Below, one piece after another: positions 15,326-23,985 of a stretch of DNA of 35,892 bases. The notes under the pieces were generated by a model. It was given only the letters and a program-made list of their open reading frames with translations, made no database searches and had not been told where the DNA came from. The translations under genes and the position numbers were made by a program. The stretch's first letter is position 1. Each line of letters starts with the position of its first letter. Source of the stretch: Thermomicrobium sp. (lineage in GTDB: Bacteria; Chloroflexota; Chloroflexia; Thermomicrobiales; Thermomicrobiaceae); contig JANXBE010000007.1 in NCBI GenBank assembly GCA_025060175.1, positions 1-35,892 of the forward strand. Reading direction: 5' to 3'.

Positions 15326-16153
15326 ATGAGCCGATTCACCTGGGTACCGATCAAGCAGTACACGGACATCCTGTACGAGCGGTTGGAGGGGGAGGGGATC
15401 GCGAAGATCACCATCAATCGTCCAGAAGTGCGCAATGCGTTTCGTCCCTTGACGGTGGTAGAGATGATGGACGCCTTCGCGCACGCGCGGGACGACGCTT
15501 CGATCGGCGTCGTGCTGCTGACCGGGGCGGGGGACAAGGCATTCTGTTCCGGTGGTGACCAGCGTGTTCGGGGCGATGGTGGCTACGTGGACGAGCAAGG
15601 GATCCCTCGTCTCAACGTCCTCGACCTCCAGAAGCAGATCCGTTACCTCCCGAAGCCGGTGATCGCAGTCGTCAACGGCTATGCGATCGGTGGTGGACAC
15701 GTGCTCCACGTGGTCTGCGACCTCACGATCGCAGCGGAGCATGCGCGGTTCGGTCAAGTGGGACCGCGGGTCGGCAGTTTCGATGCCGGCTATGGGGCGA
15801 CTCTACTCGGGCGAATCGTCGGACACAAGAAGGCGAAGGAGATCTGGTTCCTGTGCCGGCAGTACACGGCGCAGGAGGCACTCGAGATGGGGCTGGTCAA
15901 CGCGGTCGTTCCTTACGAGCAGTTGGAGGAAACGGCTGTCCAGTGGGCGCGCGAGATCCTCGAGAAGAGCCCGATGGCGATCCGCTTCCTGAAGGCGGCG
16001 TTCAATGCAGATACCGACGGGCTGGCTGGGCTGCAGCAGCTCGCTGGCGATGCGACGCTCCTCTACTATCTGACGGACGAGGCGAAGGAGGGACACCGGG
16101 CCTTCCTGGAGAAGCGCAAGCCGGACTTCTCGAAGTTTCCACGCTTCCCCTGA
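15326..16153 (+). CDS. menB: 1,4-dihydroxy-2-naphthoyl-CoA synthase
   Basis: This 275-residue crotonase-fold enzyme closes the second ring of menaquinone, turning o-succinylbenzoyl-CoA into dihydroxynaphthoyl-CoA. It has the oxyanion-hole segment [13 protein letters not shown], the second glycine-rich loop [16 protein letters not shown], and the MenB-specific [17 protein letters not shown]. The last of these, together with the [10 protein letters not shown] ending, separates it from general enoyl-CoA hydratases. The length is normal. The ATG at 15326 follows GGGAGG. It is the first gene of menB-menA-menC-(membrane protein)-menE, with menA 24 bases downstream. Confidence 0.93.
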   Translation: MSRFTWVPIKQYTDILYERLEGEGIAKITINRPEVRNAFRPLTVVEMMDAFAHARDDASIGVVLLTGAGDKAFCSGGDQRVRGDGGYVDEQGIPRLNVLDLQKQIRYLPKPVIAVVNGYAIGGGHVLHVVCDLTIAAEHARFGQVGPRVGSFDAGYGATLLGRIVGHKKAKEIWFLCRQYTAQEALEMGLVNAVVPYEQLEETAVQWAREILEKSPMAIRFLKAAFNADTDGLAGLQQLAGDATLLYYLTDEAKEGHRAFLEKRKPDFSKFPRFP

Positions 16154-16177
16154 TCCGACGCGCTCGAGAGGGGTACG

Positions 16178-17095
16178 ATGTCCGCGGGGAGTTCGGAGGG
16201 ACACGTTGCCGTCGGATCGGCTTGGCGTGTCTGGCTGCTCGGCGCCAGGCCTGCGACCTTGGTTGCTGCCGTTGGACCGGTGCTCGTCGGGACCGCGGTC
16301 GGCGTTCGAGAGGGAGGCACGGTCCGGTGGTGGCCGTTTCTGGCAGCGCTCCTCGCAGCGGTGTTGATCCAGATCGGCACGAACTACGCGAACGACCTCT
16401 TCGATTACCTCAAGGGGGCTGACCGACCGGACCGGGTCGGACCGACTCGGATCACGGCGCGCGGTCTGGTCACGGTGGCAGCGATGCGGCGTGCCGTGGT
16501 TCTGACGTTCGCAGCGGCGACAGCGATCGGGCTCTCGCTGGTTTGGGTGGGGGGATGGCCGATCCTGGTGATCGGCGTGGCGTCGATCGCCGCGGGTCTT
16601 CTGTACACGGCCGGACCTTGGCCCCTGGGCTATGTGGGACTCGGCGATGCGTTCGTTTTCCTGTTCTTCGGCTTCGTCGCGGTCACTGGGAGTGCGTACT
16701 TGCAGAGCGGAACGTTCTCCTGGCTCGCGTCGATCGCCGCGGTACCGATCGGTGCGTTGATCACCGCGATCCTGGTCGTGAACAACCTGCGTGATCTCGC
16801 GACCGACCGCCTCGCAGGCAAGCGGACGCTAGCGGTGCGCATCGGTGACCGGGCCACGCGTTGGGAGTATGCGTTGTTGATCGGGATCGCGTATTTCGTC
16901 CCACCCGTGCTGTGGCTCATGGGTGAGTCCGAGCGCATGGTCCTCCTGCCGTGGCTGACCGTGCCGCTCGCGGCACGTCTGGTGCGGATCGTCCTGAGTG
17001 GGGCCTCCGGTACAGCACTCAATGCCGTCTTGCGGCGAACTGGTCAGCTGCAGCTGCTCTTCGCGTGCCTCTTCGCGATCGGTTTGCTGGTGTGA
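16178..17095 (+). CDS. menA: 1,4-dihydroxy-2-naphthoate polyprenyltransferase
   Basis: This 305-residue UbiA-family membrane enzyme attaches the polyprenyl tail to dihydroxynaphthoate. The first Asp-rich motif is NYANDLFDYLKGADR (about 68-82, NxxxD). The second is NNLRDLATDRLAGKRTLAVRIG (about 202-223). WRVWLLGARPATLVAAVGPV opens the protein, as in other MenA. About eight or nine hydrophobic helices are visible. ATG at 16178 follows GAGAGGGG. Its stop overlaps the GTG start of menC by four bases (GTGA). Confidence 0.9.
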   Translation: MSAGSSEGHVAVGSAWRVWLLGARPATLVAAVGPVLVGTAVGVREGGTVRWWPFLAALLAAVLIQIGTNYANDLFDYLKGADRPDRVGPTRITARGLVTVAAMRRAVVLTFAAATAIGLSLVWVGGWPILVIGVASIAAGLLYTAGPWPLGYVGLGDAFVFLFFGFVAVTGSAYLQSGTFSWLASIAAVPIGALITAILVVNNLRDLATDRLAGKRTLAVRIGDRATRWEYALLIGIAYFVPPVLWLMGESERMVLLPWLTVPLAARLVRIVLSGASGTALNAVLRRTGQLQLLFACLFAIGLLV

Positions 17096-18168
17096 GCGGA
17101 CTGTCGTTACGCTGGTGGCCCTATCGGTTGGCACTGCGGAGGCCGCTGCGGAGCGCGAGCGGGTGCATCCTGGAGCGGCGCGGCTTCGTCCTGGAGCTTC
17201 GTGCCGCTGACGGGGCCAGGGGATTCGGCGATGTGGCGGTGTGGCCAGGGACCGAGTCGACGACGCTCCCGGATGCGCGCGCGTGGCTCGACGCCTTCGC
17301 TGCTCCCGACTGGCTGCAGTGCGAGCGGACGCTCTGGTCGGCGCTCGAGCGGCTTCCGGCCTCGACGGCCGGTGCCCGGGCAGCTCGCGCTGCCGTCGAA
17401 ACGGCCCTGCTCGATCTCGGCGCCCGACGCAGCGGGATCCCGCTCGCTCGCGCTCTCGATGCTGCGGCTGGATCGGCCGTGGCCGTCAATGCCCTGATCG
17501 GGGTCGCGGAGGTGGAGGAGACGGTCGCGCTCGCTCGGGCAGCGGTCGCTGCAGGCTTCGAGACGGTGAAGCTGAAAGTGCGCATAGAACCGAGCGATGC
17601 GGAACGGATCGCCGCGGTTCGGGCTGCGATCGGCCCGACAGTGCGGATCCGGCTGGATGCGAACGGGCTGGCGAGCGTCGCGCAGGCGCGTGCCTTCGCA
17701 CAGGCGGTGGCGCCAGTGGGGATCGAGTACCTCGAACAGCCAGTCGCGACGCTCGAAGAACTGGCGGAGCTGCGTCGCTGTTCTCCGGTTCCCGTGGCGG
17801 CCGACGAGGTGCTGACGGGGCCCGAAGCGGTGCAACGAGCGCTCGACCGAGAAGCAGTCGACGCGCTCGTGTTGAAGCTCCCGGTTCTCGGCGGGCCTCT
17901 GCGACTCTTGCAGGCAGCCGAGAGGGCCGCGCAGCGTGGAGTGGAGGTCATCGTTTCCAGCGTCATCGAGTCCGGGATCGGGCTGGCTGCAGCGCTGCAC
18001 ACAGCGGCGGCGTTGCCTGCTTCCGGGCAAGCTCATGGGCTGGCGACGGCTGGAATACTCGTCACGACGGGAATCGCCCAGCGGTTGACTCCGGTAGGAG
18101 GGATCGTGACGCTCCCCGAGGGGAGCGGACTCGGCGTCGAATGGGAGGAAGGGCAGGCGAACGGATGA
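17092..18168 (+). CDS. menC: o-Succinylbenzoate synthase
   Basis: This 358-residue enolase-superfamily enzyme dehydrates SHCHC to o-succinylbenzoate. The superfamily residues are present: the KxK motif in TVKLKVR, the metal ligands in RLDANG, EYLEQP and AADEVL, and the second catalytic lysine in LVLKLPVLGG. Its place between menA and menE supports MenC rather than a dipeptide epimerase of the same family. The GTG start at 17092 overlaps the menA stop, and there is no strong ribosome site, so translation is probably coupled. Frames extending further upstream lie inside menA and are not used. The stop overlaps the next gene by four bases (ATGA). Confidence 0.88.
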   Translation: MSGLSLRWWPYRLALRRPLRSASGCILERRGFVLELRAADGARGFGDVAVWPGTESTTLPDARAWLDAFAAPDWLQCERTLWSALERLPASTAGARAARAAVETALLDLGARRSGIPLARALDAAAGSAVAVNALIGVAEVEETVALARAAVAAGFETVKLKVRIEPSDAERIAAVRAAIGPTVRIRLDANGLASVAQARAFAQAVAPVGIEYLEQPVATLEELAELRRCSPVPVAADEVLTGPEAVQRALDREAVDALVLKLPVLGGPLRLLQAAERAAQRGVEVIVSSVIESGIGLAAALHTAAALPASGQAHGLATAGILVTTGIAQRLTPVGGIVTLPEGSGLGVEWEEGQANG

Positions 18169-18572
18169 AGGAAGAACGTCCCGGGCGCCGACGTGTCGCT
18201 GTGGTGGCGACCGGCGCTCTCGTCACCGTGTTCGGTTTCGCACTCTGCGCGGCGGTCGTGCCCCGGGTTCTCGCCAGTTCGTCAGGATTCGCTAACCTGC
18301 TGGTCGTGGTGGCAGGGGTTCTCATCGCAGGGAGCTGGATGCTCGTCGGAGCGGAAACGTGGCGCTTCGGTGGGCGAATCTGGGGAGCATTCTTCGGCTT
18401 CCTCGCGTATCTCCTCGCCGGCGTCGTGTGGACCGCTGGTTTCGTCCTGGTCGATCCGTGGCAAGTCGATTTTCGCCAGGTCGATCTCGTGCGCTTCGTC
18501 GCATACTCGGTCCTGCTCTGGCCCTATGCGCTCGTCTACACCTTCGAGTGGTTCGGGCTCGCTGGCTTCTGA
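18165..18572 (+). CDS. Four-helix membrane protein inside the men operon
   Basis: This 135-residue protein has four hydrophobic segments: about 14-34, 42-62, 71-95 and 109-128. The N-terminus, MKEERPGRRR, is strongly basic and suggests that it stays in the cytoplasm. I do not recognise the family. The start is the ATG of an ATGA overlap with menC. menE begins 13 bases after its stop. Its tight position between two menaquinone genes hints at a link with quinone synthesis or with holding the pathway at the membrane, but nothing in the sequence shows a catalytic site. Confidence 0.72.
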   Translation: MKEERPGRRRVAVVATGALVTVFGFALCAAVVPRVLASSSGFANLLVVVAGVLIAGSWMLVGAETWRFGGRIWGAFFGFLAYLLAGVVWTAGFVLVDPWQVDFRQVDLVRFVAYSVLLWPYALVYTFEWFGLAGF

Positions 18573-18585
18573 GGACGGTCGACGG

Positions 18586-20055
18586 ATGCGTCTCCCAGAG
18601 TGGCTCGCCTGGCGCGCTGCAGTGACACCGGAGCGGCTCGCGCTCGTCTGGGGCGAGCGGCAGTGGACGTTCCAGGCGTTGGCCCGGGAAGCCGATGGCT
18701 GGGCGCGTCGACTGGCTGGGCTCGGCGTCGGTTTCGGTGACCGCGTGGCGCTCTGCCTTTCGAACCGCCCGGAGACCGTGATCCTGGTCCACGCCGCGAG
18801 TCGACTCGGCGCGGTTCTCGTCCCGCTGAACGTACGACTCGCTGCGGCGGAACTGCTCCGTCTCCTCGGCGATGCCGAGCCGCGCGTCGTCCTCGTCGAG
18901 ACAGCGACGCGGGACAAGGTGGCCGCGTGGTCGGGGCACGTCGTCGACATCGATCGCGACCTGGATGGCCTGTCCGATCGCTGCGTGGACCTCCGACGGG
19001 ACGTCGAGTCGGACGACGTGCACACGCTGGTGTACACCTCTGGAACGACCGCTCGGCCGAAGGGAGTCGTGCTCACCTATGGGAACCACTGGTGGAGCGC
19101 GCTCGGATCCTCGCTCAACCTTGGCCATGTTGCGAGCGACCGGTGGCTCCTCTGTTTACCGCTGTTCCACGTCGGAGGGCTCGCGATCCTGTTCCGGAGC
19201 GTGATCGGGGGCTTCGCGGTCGAACTCCACGAGCGCTTCGACGCCGCGGCAGCGAACGAGGCGATCGACCGCGGCGTGACGTTGGCTTCGGTGGTCGGGA
19301 CGATGTTGTGGCGGATGCTGGAGGAGCGGGGCGGCCAGCGCTATCCAGCGCATCTGCGCGCGATCCTGTTGGGTGGTGGGCCGGCGCCACGGCCGTTGCT
19401 CGAACGGTGCGCAGCGATGGCTGTACCGGTCCTCCAAACCTACGGGTTGACGGAAAGCGCGTCGCAGGTGACAACGCTCGCTCCCGAGGACGCACTGCGG
19501 AAGCTCGGCTCGGCAGGCAAGCCGCTCTATCCCACGCGGGTGCGGATCACCCGGCAGAACGGGAGCGAGGCAGCGCCGGGAGAACCAGGGGAGATCGAGA
19601 TCCGGGGACCGGTGGTGACGCCGGGCTACTGGAGGCGACCAGAACTCACCGAGCAGGTCTTCCGGGACGGATGGTTGCGCACCGGTGATGTCGGGTATCT
19701 CGATGCCGACGGCTATCTCTACGTGCTCGATCGTCGCGAGGACCTCGTTCTCACCGGCGGCGAGAACGTGTACCCAGCCGAAGTCGAAGCCGTGCTCCTC
19801 GGCCATCCGGCAGTCGCCGAGGCGGCAGTGGTGGGGATATCGGACCTGGAGTGGGGTCAGCGGGTGGTGGCTGCGGTCGTCCTGCGAACAGGAGCGAACG
19901 TCTCCGAGGAAGAGTTGGTCGCCTGGTGTCGGGCGCAGCTCGCAGGGTACAAGGTTCCGCGCGCGATCCGGTTCGTCGCGGAGCTGCCGCGGACCGCGAG
20001 CGGCAAGGTCCAGCGCTGGCGTGTTCGCCAGCAGTGGGAAGAGGATCGCATCTGA
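18586..20055 (+). CDS. menE: o-Succinylbenzoate-CoA ligase
   Basis: This 489-residue adenylate-forming enzyme activates o-succinylbenzoate with ATP and CoA. The P-loop is YTSGTTARPKGVVLTYGN, followed by the A5 motif TYGLTESASQ, and RTGDVGYLDADGYLYVLDR, with the hinge motif and GGENVYPAEVEAVL after it. The A10 lysine is in PRTASGKVQRWRVR. Family membership is certain; MenE rather than another acyl-CoA ligase is inferred from the operon. The ATG at 18586 has a weak GAGGA upstream and the frame before it belongs to the membrane protein's other phase. It is the last gene of the operon. Confidence 0.88.
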   Translation: MRLPEWLAWRAAVTPERLALVWGERQWTFQALAREADGWARRLAGLGVGFGDRVALCLSNRPETVILVHAASRLGAVLVPLNVRLAAAELLRLLGDAEPRVVLVETATRDKVAAWSGHVVDIDRDLDGLSDRCVDLRRDVESDDVHTLVYTSGTTARPKGVVLTYGNHWWSALGSSLNLGHVASDRWLLCLPLFHVGGLAILFRSVIGGFAVELHERFDAAAANEAIDRGVTLASVVGTMLWRMLEERGGQRYPAHLRAILLGGGPAPRPLLERCAAMAVPVLQTYGLTESASQVTTLAPEDALRKLGSAGKPLYPTRVRITRQNGSEAAPGEPGEIEIRGPVVTPGYWRRPELTEQVFRDGWLRTGDVGYLDADGYLYVLDRREDLVLTGGENVYPAEVEAVLLGHPAVAEAAVVGISDLEWGQRVVAAVVLRTGANVSEEELVAWCRAQLAGYKVPRAIRFVAELPRTASGKVQRWRVRQQWEEDRI

Positions 20056-20345
20056 GCAGCATGGTTCCGTCCGCGTCGAAGCGGCAGCGAGTCCCGGAGC
20101 GATGTCCGGTGCTCGGCGACCGATCCGGTCGATGGTGACCGATCTCCGGTGGACTGGAGGCGCCTGCGGCTCCACCGCGTGGTCTGCGCATGACGTCGGC
20201 GGCGCGGGCTGCTCGGGTGCGAGATCGGGCGAGTGCGCGCCTGTCGTGGTGCGCGCGAGGAGTGCACGATTGCTCATCGGGTCGTGCACGCCGTACAATG
20301 CGCGACGGGAGGAGCGTCGTCCGAACTCGTCGAACGGGGTGGGGC
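20056..20345. other. Intergenic region between menE and the malic enzyme
   Basis: No gene is supported. It contains a possible end-of-operon hairpin: CGGTGGA (20147-20153) pairs with TCCACCG (20171-20177) over 17 bases, without a T-tract. It also contains the malic enzyme promoter at 20270-20299. Confidence 0.45.
20270..20299 (+). promoter_or_regulatory. Sigma70-type promoter of the malic enzyme gene
   Basis: TTGCTC (20270-20275), 18 bases, TACAAT (20294-20299). The -10 differs from TATAAT at one position. The predicted start near 20306 gives a leader of about 40 nt. This marks the malic enzyme as a transcription unit separate from the men operon. Confidence 0.6.
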
Positions 20346-22859
20346 ATGTATCTGCTCGATCAGCCAGATGCGGCGTTAGCGTACCGGCGGCAGTATCGTG
20401 GGCTGATCGGCATCGCGAGCAAAGTACCGCTGCGTGACCGGGCGATGCTCAGCCTCGTCTATACGCCGGGAGTCGCGGAGGCGTGTCGGGTCATCAGCCG
20501 CGACGAGGTGGCATCGTTCGACCTGACGGGGCGTGGGAACACGGTCGCGATCCTGACCGATGCGTCGGACCTGTTCGGTCCGACGCGGGCACCGGTCGAG
20601 GCGGCGTTACCACTCCTCGAGGCCAAGGCAGTGCTGTTCAAGACGTTCGCTGGTGTCGATGCCGTACCGATCGGCGTGGACCTGACCGATCCGTTGGAGA
20701 TCGTGGAGGTCGCGCGGTCGTTGATTCCGACGTTCGGCGCGATCTGCCTGGATCATATTCGGGCTCCCCACAGCTTCACGATTCAAGACCACCTGGAGAA
20801 GGCGGCGCCGATTCCGGTCTTTTCCAACCAGCACCACGGAACAGCCATCCTGGTACTCGGCGCGTTGAAGAACGCGCTGGAAGTCGTCGGGAAACGACTC
20901 GAGCAGGTGCGGGTGGTCATCGCGGGCGCTGGGCTGGCTGGGATCGGTGTCGCACGGCTTCTCACCCGCGTGGGCGTCAAGGACCTCATCGTCTGTGACC
21001 GTGCGGGGGCGATCTACCTCGGGCGGCCGTATCGGATGAACTGGGCGAAGGCGTACTTGGCGAAGGAGACGAATCCGGAACGGCGGCGCGGTAGCTTGGC
21101 CGAGGTCCTCCGTGGTGCCGACGTCTTCATCGGGTTGGCGCGCGGCAACATCCTGACGCCGGAGATGGTTGCAGCGATGGCACCCGACCCGATCGTCTTC
21201 GCGCTGGCGCTGCCGACGCCGGAGATCGATCCGACGCTCGCCCGTCAGGCTGGGGCAGCGGTCGTGGCGACTGGGCGATCGGATTATCCGAACATGATGG
21301 ACGTCTCGCTCGTCTTCCCTGGGGTCTTCCGCGGTTTGTTGGACTCCGGCGCCCGGAACATCCGCTTGCGGACGCTGATCTATGCCGCAGAGGCGTTGGC
21401 GAGTCTGGTGGCGCCGGAACAGCGCGGGCCGGAACAGATCGTGCCGCAGATCTTCGACTTCCGGGTCGCGCCGGCGATCGCGGCGGCGGTGGTCCAGGCA
21501 GCGCTGGAGACGCAGGAGGCGACGCGGCAAGTCGATCCGCAACAGGTGGCGGAGAATACGAGGCGCTATATCTACGAGGGAGCGTTCGAGCCGCCACGCC
21601 CGTCGAACCGGCGCGGCCGGTCATTGGCCGAGCAGGCGTTGGATCTGCGTCGGCGGTATCGTGGGGTGCTCGAGATCCGCAGCAAGCTCCCGGTCCGGGA
21701 TCATCACATCCTCAACTTGCTCTATCTCCCACCGGCAGCGTTGGCGCCGGTCGAGGAAGTCCGTCACCATCGGGAAGCGGTCTACGACCTGACCGTGAAG
21801 GGGAACCTGGTCGCGATCGTGACCGATGGGAGCGCTGTTCTGGGGCTCGGGGATATCGGGCCGCAGGCAGCACTGCCGGTGATGGAAGGGAAGGCGGTGC
21901 TGTTCCAGTCGCTCGGTGGCGTCGAGGCGTTTCCGATCTGCATCGCGGAACGCGACCCGGAGCGGATCGTGGACATCGTCGCGGCGATCGCTCCCTCGTT
22001 CGGTGGCATCAATCTGGAAGACATCTCGGCTCCCCGTTGCTTCGAGATCGAGGCTGCGCTCAAGGAGCGCCTCGACATGCCGGTGTTCCATGACGACCAG
22101 CACGGGACCGCGATCGTGGTGTTGGCGGCGCTCATCAATGCGTTCAAGCTCCGCGAAACCCCACTCGCCGAGGCGAGGGTCGTCATCAACGGGGCCGGTG
22201 CCGCTGGCATCGCGACGGCGAAACTGCTCCTGGTCTATGGCGTCGGTGACGTGGTGCTCTGTGACCGACACGGTGCGATCTACCGCGAGCGCGAGGTGGG
22301 AATGAATCGCTACAAGATGGAGATCGCTCGGCTCACGAACAAGGCAGGGGTTCGAGGGGATCTCGCGGAAGCGCTCGTCGGTGCGGACGTCTTCATCGGT
22401 CTCTCGAGCCCGAACATTCTCACGCCGGAGATGATCCGGACGATGGCTCCAGCGCCGATCGTGTTCGCGCTGGCCAATCCCGATCCGGAGATCCATCCGG
22501 ATCTGGCGCTCGAAGCCGGGGCGCTCGTCGTGGCGACCGGCCGCTCGGATTTCCCGAATCAAGTGAACAACTCCCTCGCCTTCCCTGGTGTCTTCCGCGG
22601 TGCGCTGGACGTGCGCGCCCGCGACATCAACGACGCGATGAAGCTGGCGGCGGCACAGGCGATCGCCGAGCTCGTCAGCCCACGCCAGCTCTCCCCGCAG
22701 TCCATCATTCCGGACAGCCTGGACCTGAATGTCCCGCCGGCCGTGGCGGCAGCGGTCGCGCGTGCAGCGCTGGAGACCGGTGTCGCGCAGGTGCACGCCG
22801 ATCCTGACGACGTTGCTGCCCGGACGCGCGAACTCTTGTATGAGGGTACGCGGCGCTGA
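20346..22859 (+). CDS. Tandem (two-domain) malic enzyme fusion
   Basis: This 837-residue protein consists of two complete malic-enzyme domains in a row (about 1-415 and 425-837). Malic enzymes convert malate and NAD(P)+ to pyruvate and CO2. Domain 2 has the metal and substrate residues: GLGDIG (about 500-505), EGK (Lys516), LEDI (Glu558, Asp559), HDDQHGTA (582-589), ANP (Asn711), QVNN (739-742) and NAD(P) motif GAGAAG. Its YTPGV loop has become YLPPA (460-464). Domain 1 keeps YTPGVAEAC (39-47), Lys94 and GAGLAG. It has lost the rest: LDHI for LEDI, SNQHHG for HDDQHG, ALP for ANP, MMDV for QVNN, and GLGDIG is gone. Domain 1 alone should be inactive. It has its own promoter, and the exchanger gene follows after 32 bases. 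The GTG-rich frame upstream of 20346 is not used because GGGGTGGGG precedes this ATG. Confidence 0.9.
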   Translation: MYLLDQPDAALAYRRQYRGLIGIASKVPLRDRAMLSLVYTPGVAEACRVISRDEVASFDLTGRGNTVAILTDASDLFGPTRAPVEAALPLLEAKAVLFKTFAGVDAVPIGVDLTDPLEIVEVARSLIPTFGAICLDHIRAPHSFTIQDHLEKAAPIPVFSNQHHGTAILVLGALKNALEVVGKRLEQVRVVIAGAGLAGIGVARLLTRVGVKDLIVCDRAGAIYLGRPYRMNWAKAYLAKETNPERRRGSLAEVLRGADVFIGLARGNILTPEMVAAMAPDPIVFALALPTPEIDPTLARQAGAAVVATGRSDYPNMMDVSLVFPGVFRGLLDSGARNIRLRTLIYAAEALASLVAPEQRGPEQIVPQIFDFRVAPAIAAAVVQAALETQEATRQVDPQQVAENTRRYIYEGAFEPPRPSNRRGRSLAEQALDLRRRYRGVLEIRSKLPVRDHHILNLLYLPPAALAPVEEVRHHREAVYDLTVKGNLVAIVTDGSAVLGLGDIGPQAALPVMEGKAVLFQSLGGVEAFPICIAERDPERIVDIVAAIAPSFGGINLEDISAPRCFEIEAALKERLDMPVFHDDQHGTAIVVLAALINAFKLRETPLAEARVVINGAGAAGIATAKLLLVYGVGDVVLCDRHGAIYREREVGMNRYKMEIARLTNKAGVRGDLAEALVGADVFIGLSSPNILTPEMIRTMAPAPIVFALANPDPEIHPDLALEAGALVVATGRSDFPNQVNNSLAFPGVFRGALDVRARDINDAMKLAAAQAIAELVSPRQLSPQSIIPDSLDLNVPPAVAAAVARAALETGVAQVHADPDDVAARTRELLYEGTRR

Positions 22860-22891
22860 CGACAGTCGAGGTCGGCGCGAAGGGCGGTGGG

Positions 22892-23884
22892 GTGGGGGCG
22901 ACGCTCGCCGTATTCGTCGTGAGTGCCGCATTCGTCGTCCTGGCCGGCTGGGAACTGACGCGGCGGGCGGAAGAGCTCGCCGAACGGACTGGCCTCGGCC
23001 ATGCCTGGATCGGTGCCATCGTGCTCGCGGCTGCGACCTCGCTCCCCGAGCTTTCGGTCGACCTCGTCGCAGTCCGTCGGGGCCTCTCTAACTTCGCCAT
23101 CGGCGATCTCTTCGGCTCCTGCATGGTCAACATGGCGGTCCTCGCGGTGGCTGACCTCGCGACGCCGCAGGTTCGGATCTTGACCCGGGTCGTGATCGAC
23201 CAAGCGTTGGCCGGGACGGTGGCGATCGTTCTGCTGGCGATCGCCGCACTCGGGATCGTGACGGCGGCGGAGTTCGCTGTGCTGGGAATCGGATGGGCGA
23301 CCGGTCTCATCGGACTGGTGTACCTCTGGGGTGCTTGGTTGTTGCACGCGACGCGGCGAGCGCGTCTGCTACCGGTGCCACTCGAGGACCCGACGCGAGC
23401 CCCTCGGGGGCTCGCGCGATCCGTCATCCGGTTCGGTGCAGCGACGGTCGTCCTCCTCGTCGCGGCAGGGTATCTCATCGCTGCCGCGGAGACGTTGGTC
23501 GGGCGACTCGGCGTCACGATCGGCTTCTTCGGGATCGCCGTGTTGGCGGTGGTCACCTCGCTGCCGGAGATCGTGGTCTCCGCTGCTGGTCTGCGCCGCG
23601 GTTCCTACGACCTGGTGGTCGGGAATCTGCTCGGGAGCAACGCGTTCAACATGGTGATCCTGTTGTTCCTCGATGTCGCTGACGGGCGAGGCCCGCTCCT
23701 GCGGTACGCGGAGCCATCGGTCTTGGTCGGCAATCTCTTCGCGATCCTCCTCACTGCCCTCGTGGTCGTGGGCACACTCAGCCAAGCGGAGCCACGCCAC
23801 CGTTTTCTCGATCCCGGTGCACTCCCGGTCCTCCTCTTCTACGCGCTCGGAGTCTTGGCGGCTTACCAGGCGACGCTATCCTGA
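22892..23884 (+). CDS. Sodium/calcium exchanger (CaCA) family protein
   Basis: This 330-residue membrane protein has the two-fold repeat of the CaCA family. Each half holds an alpha motif: AAATSLPELSVDLVAVRRG (about 47-65) followed by GDLFGSCMVNM, and VVTSLPEIVVSAAGLRRG followed by VGNLLGSNAFNM. The acidic residues that bind the exchanged cation are kept (both Glu in SLPE). About ten hydrophobic segments are visible, with a short charged loop near 150-170. The first repeat has GSCMVNM where most have GSNxxN, so the Asn is replaced by Cys. The GTG start at 22892 is uncertain because the region is G-rich. It is 32 bases after the malic enzyme and may be on the same mRNA. Confidence 0.85.
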   Translation: MGATLAVFVVSAAFVVLAGWELTRRAEELAERTGLGHAWIGAIVLAAATSLPELSVDLVAVRRGLSNFAIGDLFGSCMVNMAVLAVADLATPQVRILTRVVIDQALAGTVAIVLLAIAALGIVTAAEFAVLGIGWATGLIGLVYLWGAWLLHATRRARLLPVPLEDPTRAPRGLARSVIRFGAATVVLLVAAGYLIAAAETLVGRLGVTIGFFGIAVLAVVTSLPEIVVSAAGLRRGSYDLVVGNLLGSNAFNMVILLFLDVADGRGPLLRYAEPSVLVGNLFAILLTALVVVGTLSQAEPRHRFLDPGALPVLLFYALGVLAAYQATLS

Positions 23885-23889
23885 GCGGA

Positions 23890-23920
23890 GACTCGGCCGG
23901 GCAGGAATTCGGGCCGAGTC
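23890..23920. terminator. Hairpin between convergent transporter genes
   Basis: GACTCGGCC (23890-23898) pairs perfectly with GGCCGAGTC (23912-23920), 9 bp over a 13-nt loop. It starts six bases after the exchanger stop and lies 65 bases from the stop of the convergent P-type ATPase. It probably serves both transcripts; no T-tract is present on either side. Confidence 0.45.
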
Positions 23921-23985
23921 GCAGACCGCTCGAGGAGGGGATGCGTGCTGGCGCCGCGAGGACGGCAGGGATCGAGGGGGCCGAC

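Noticed and set aside
17241-18164. Upstream extension of the four-helix membrane protein through menC
   Set aside because: It is out-of-phase menC sequence with Arg/Gly/Ala-rich translation. The true start is the ATGA overlap at 18165.
22882-22898. G-quadruplex over the start of the exchanger gene
   Set aside because: Only three G-tracts of three or more bases are present, so a stable quadruplex is not supported.
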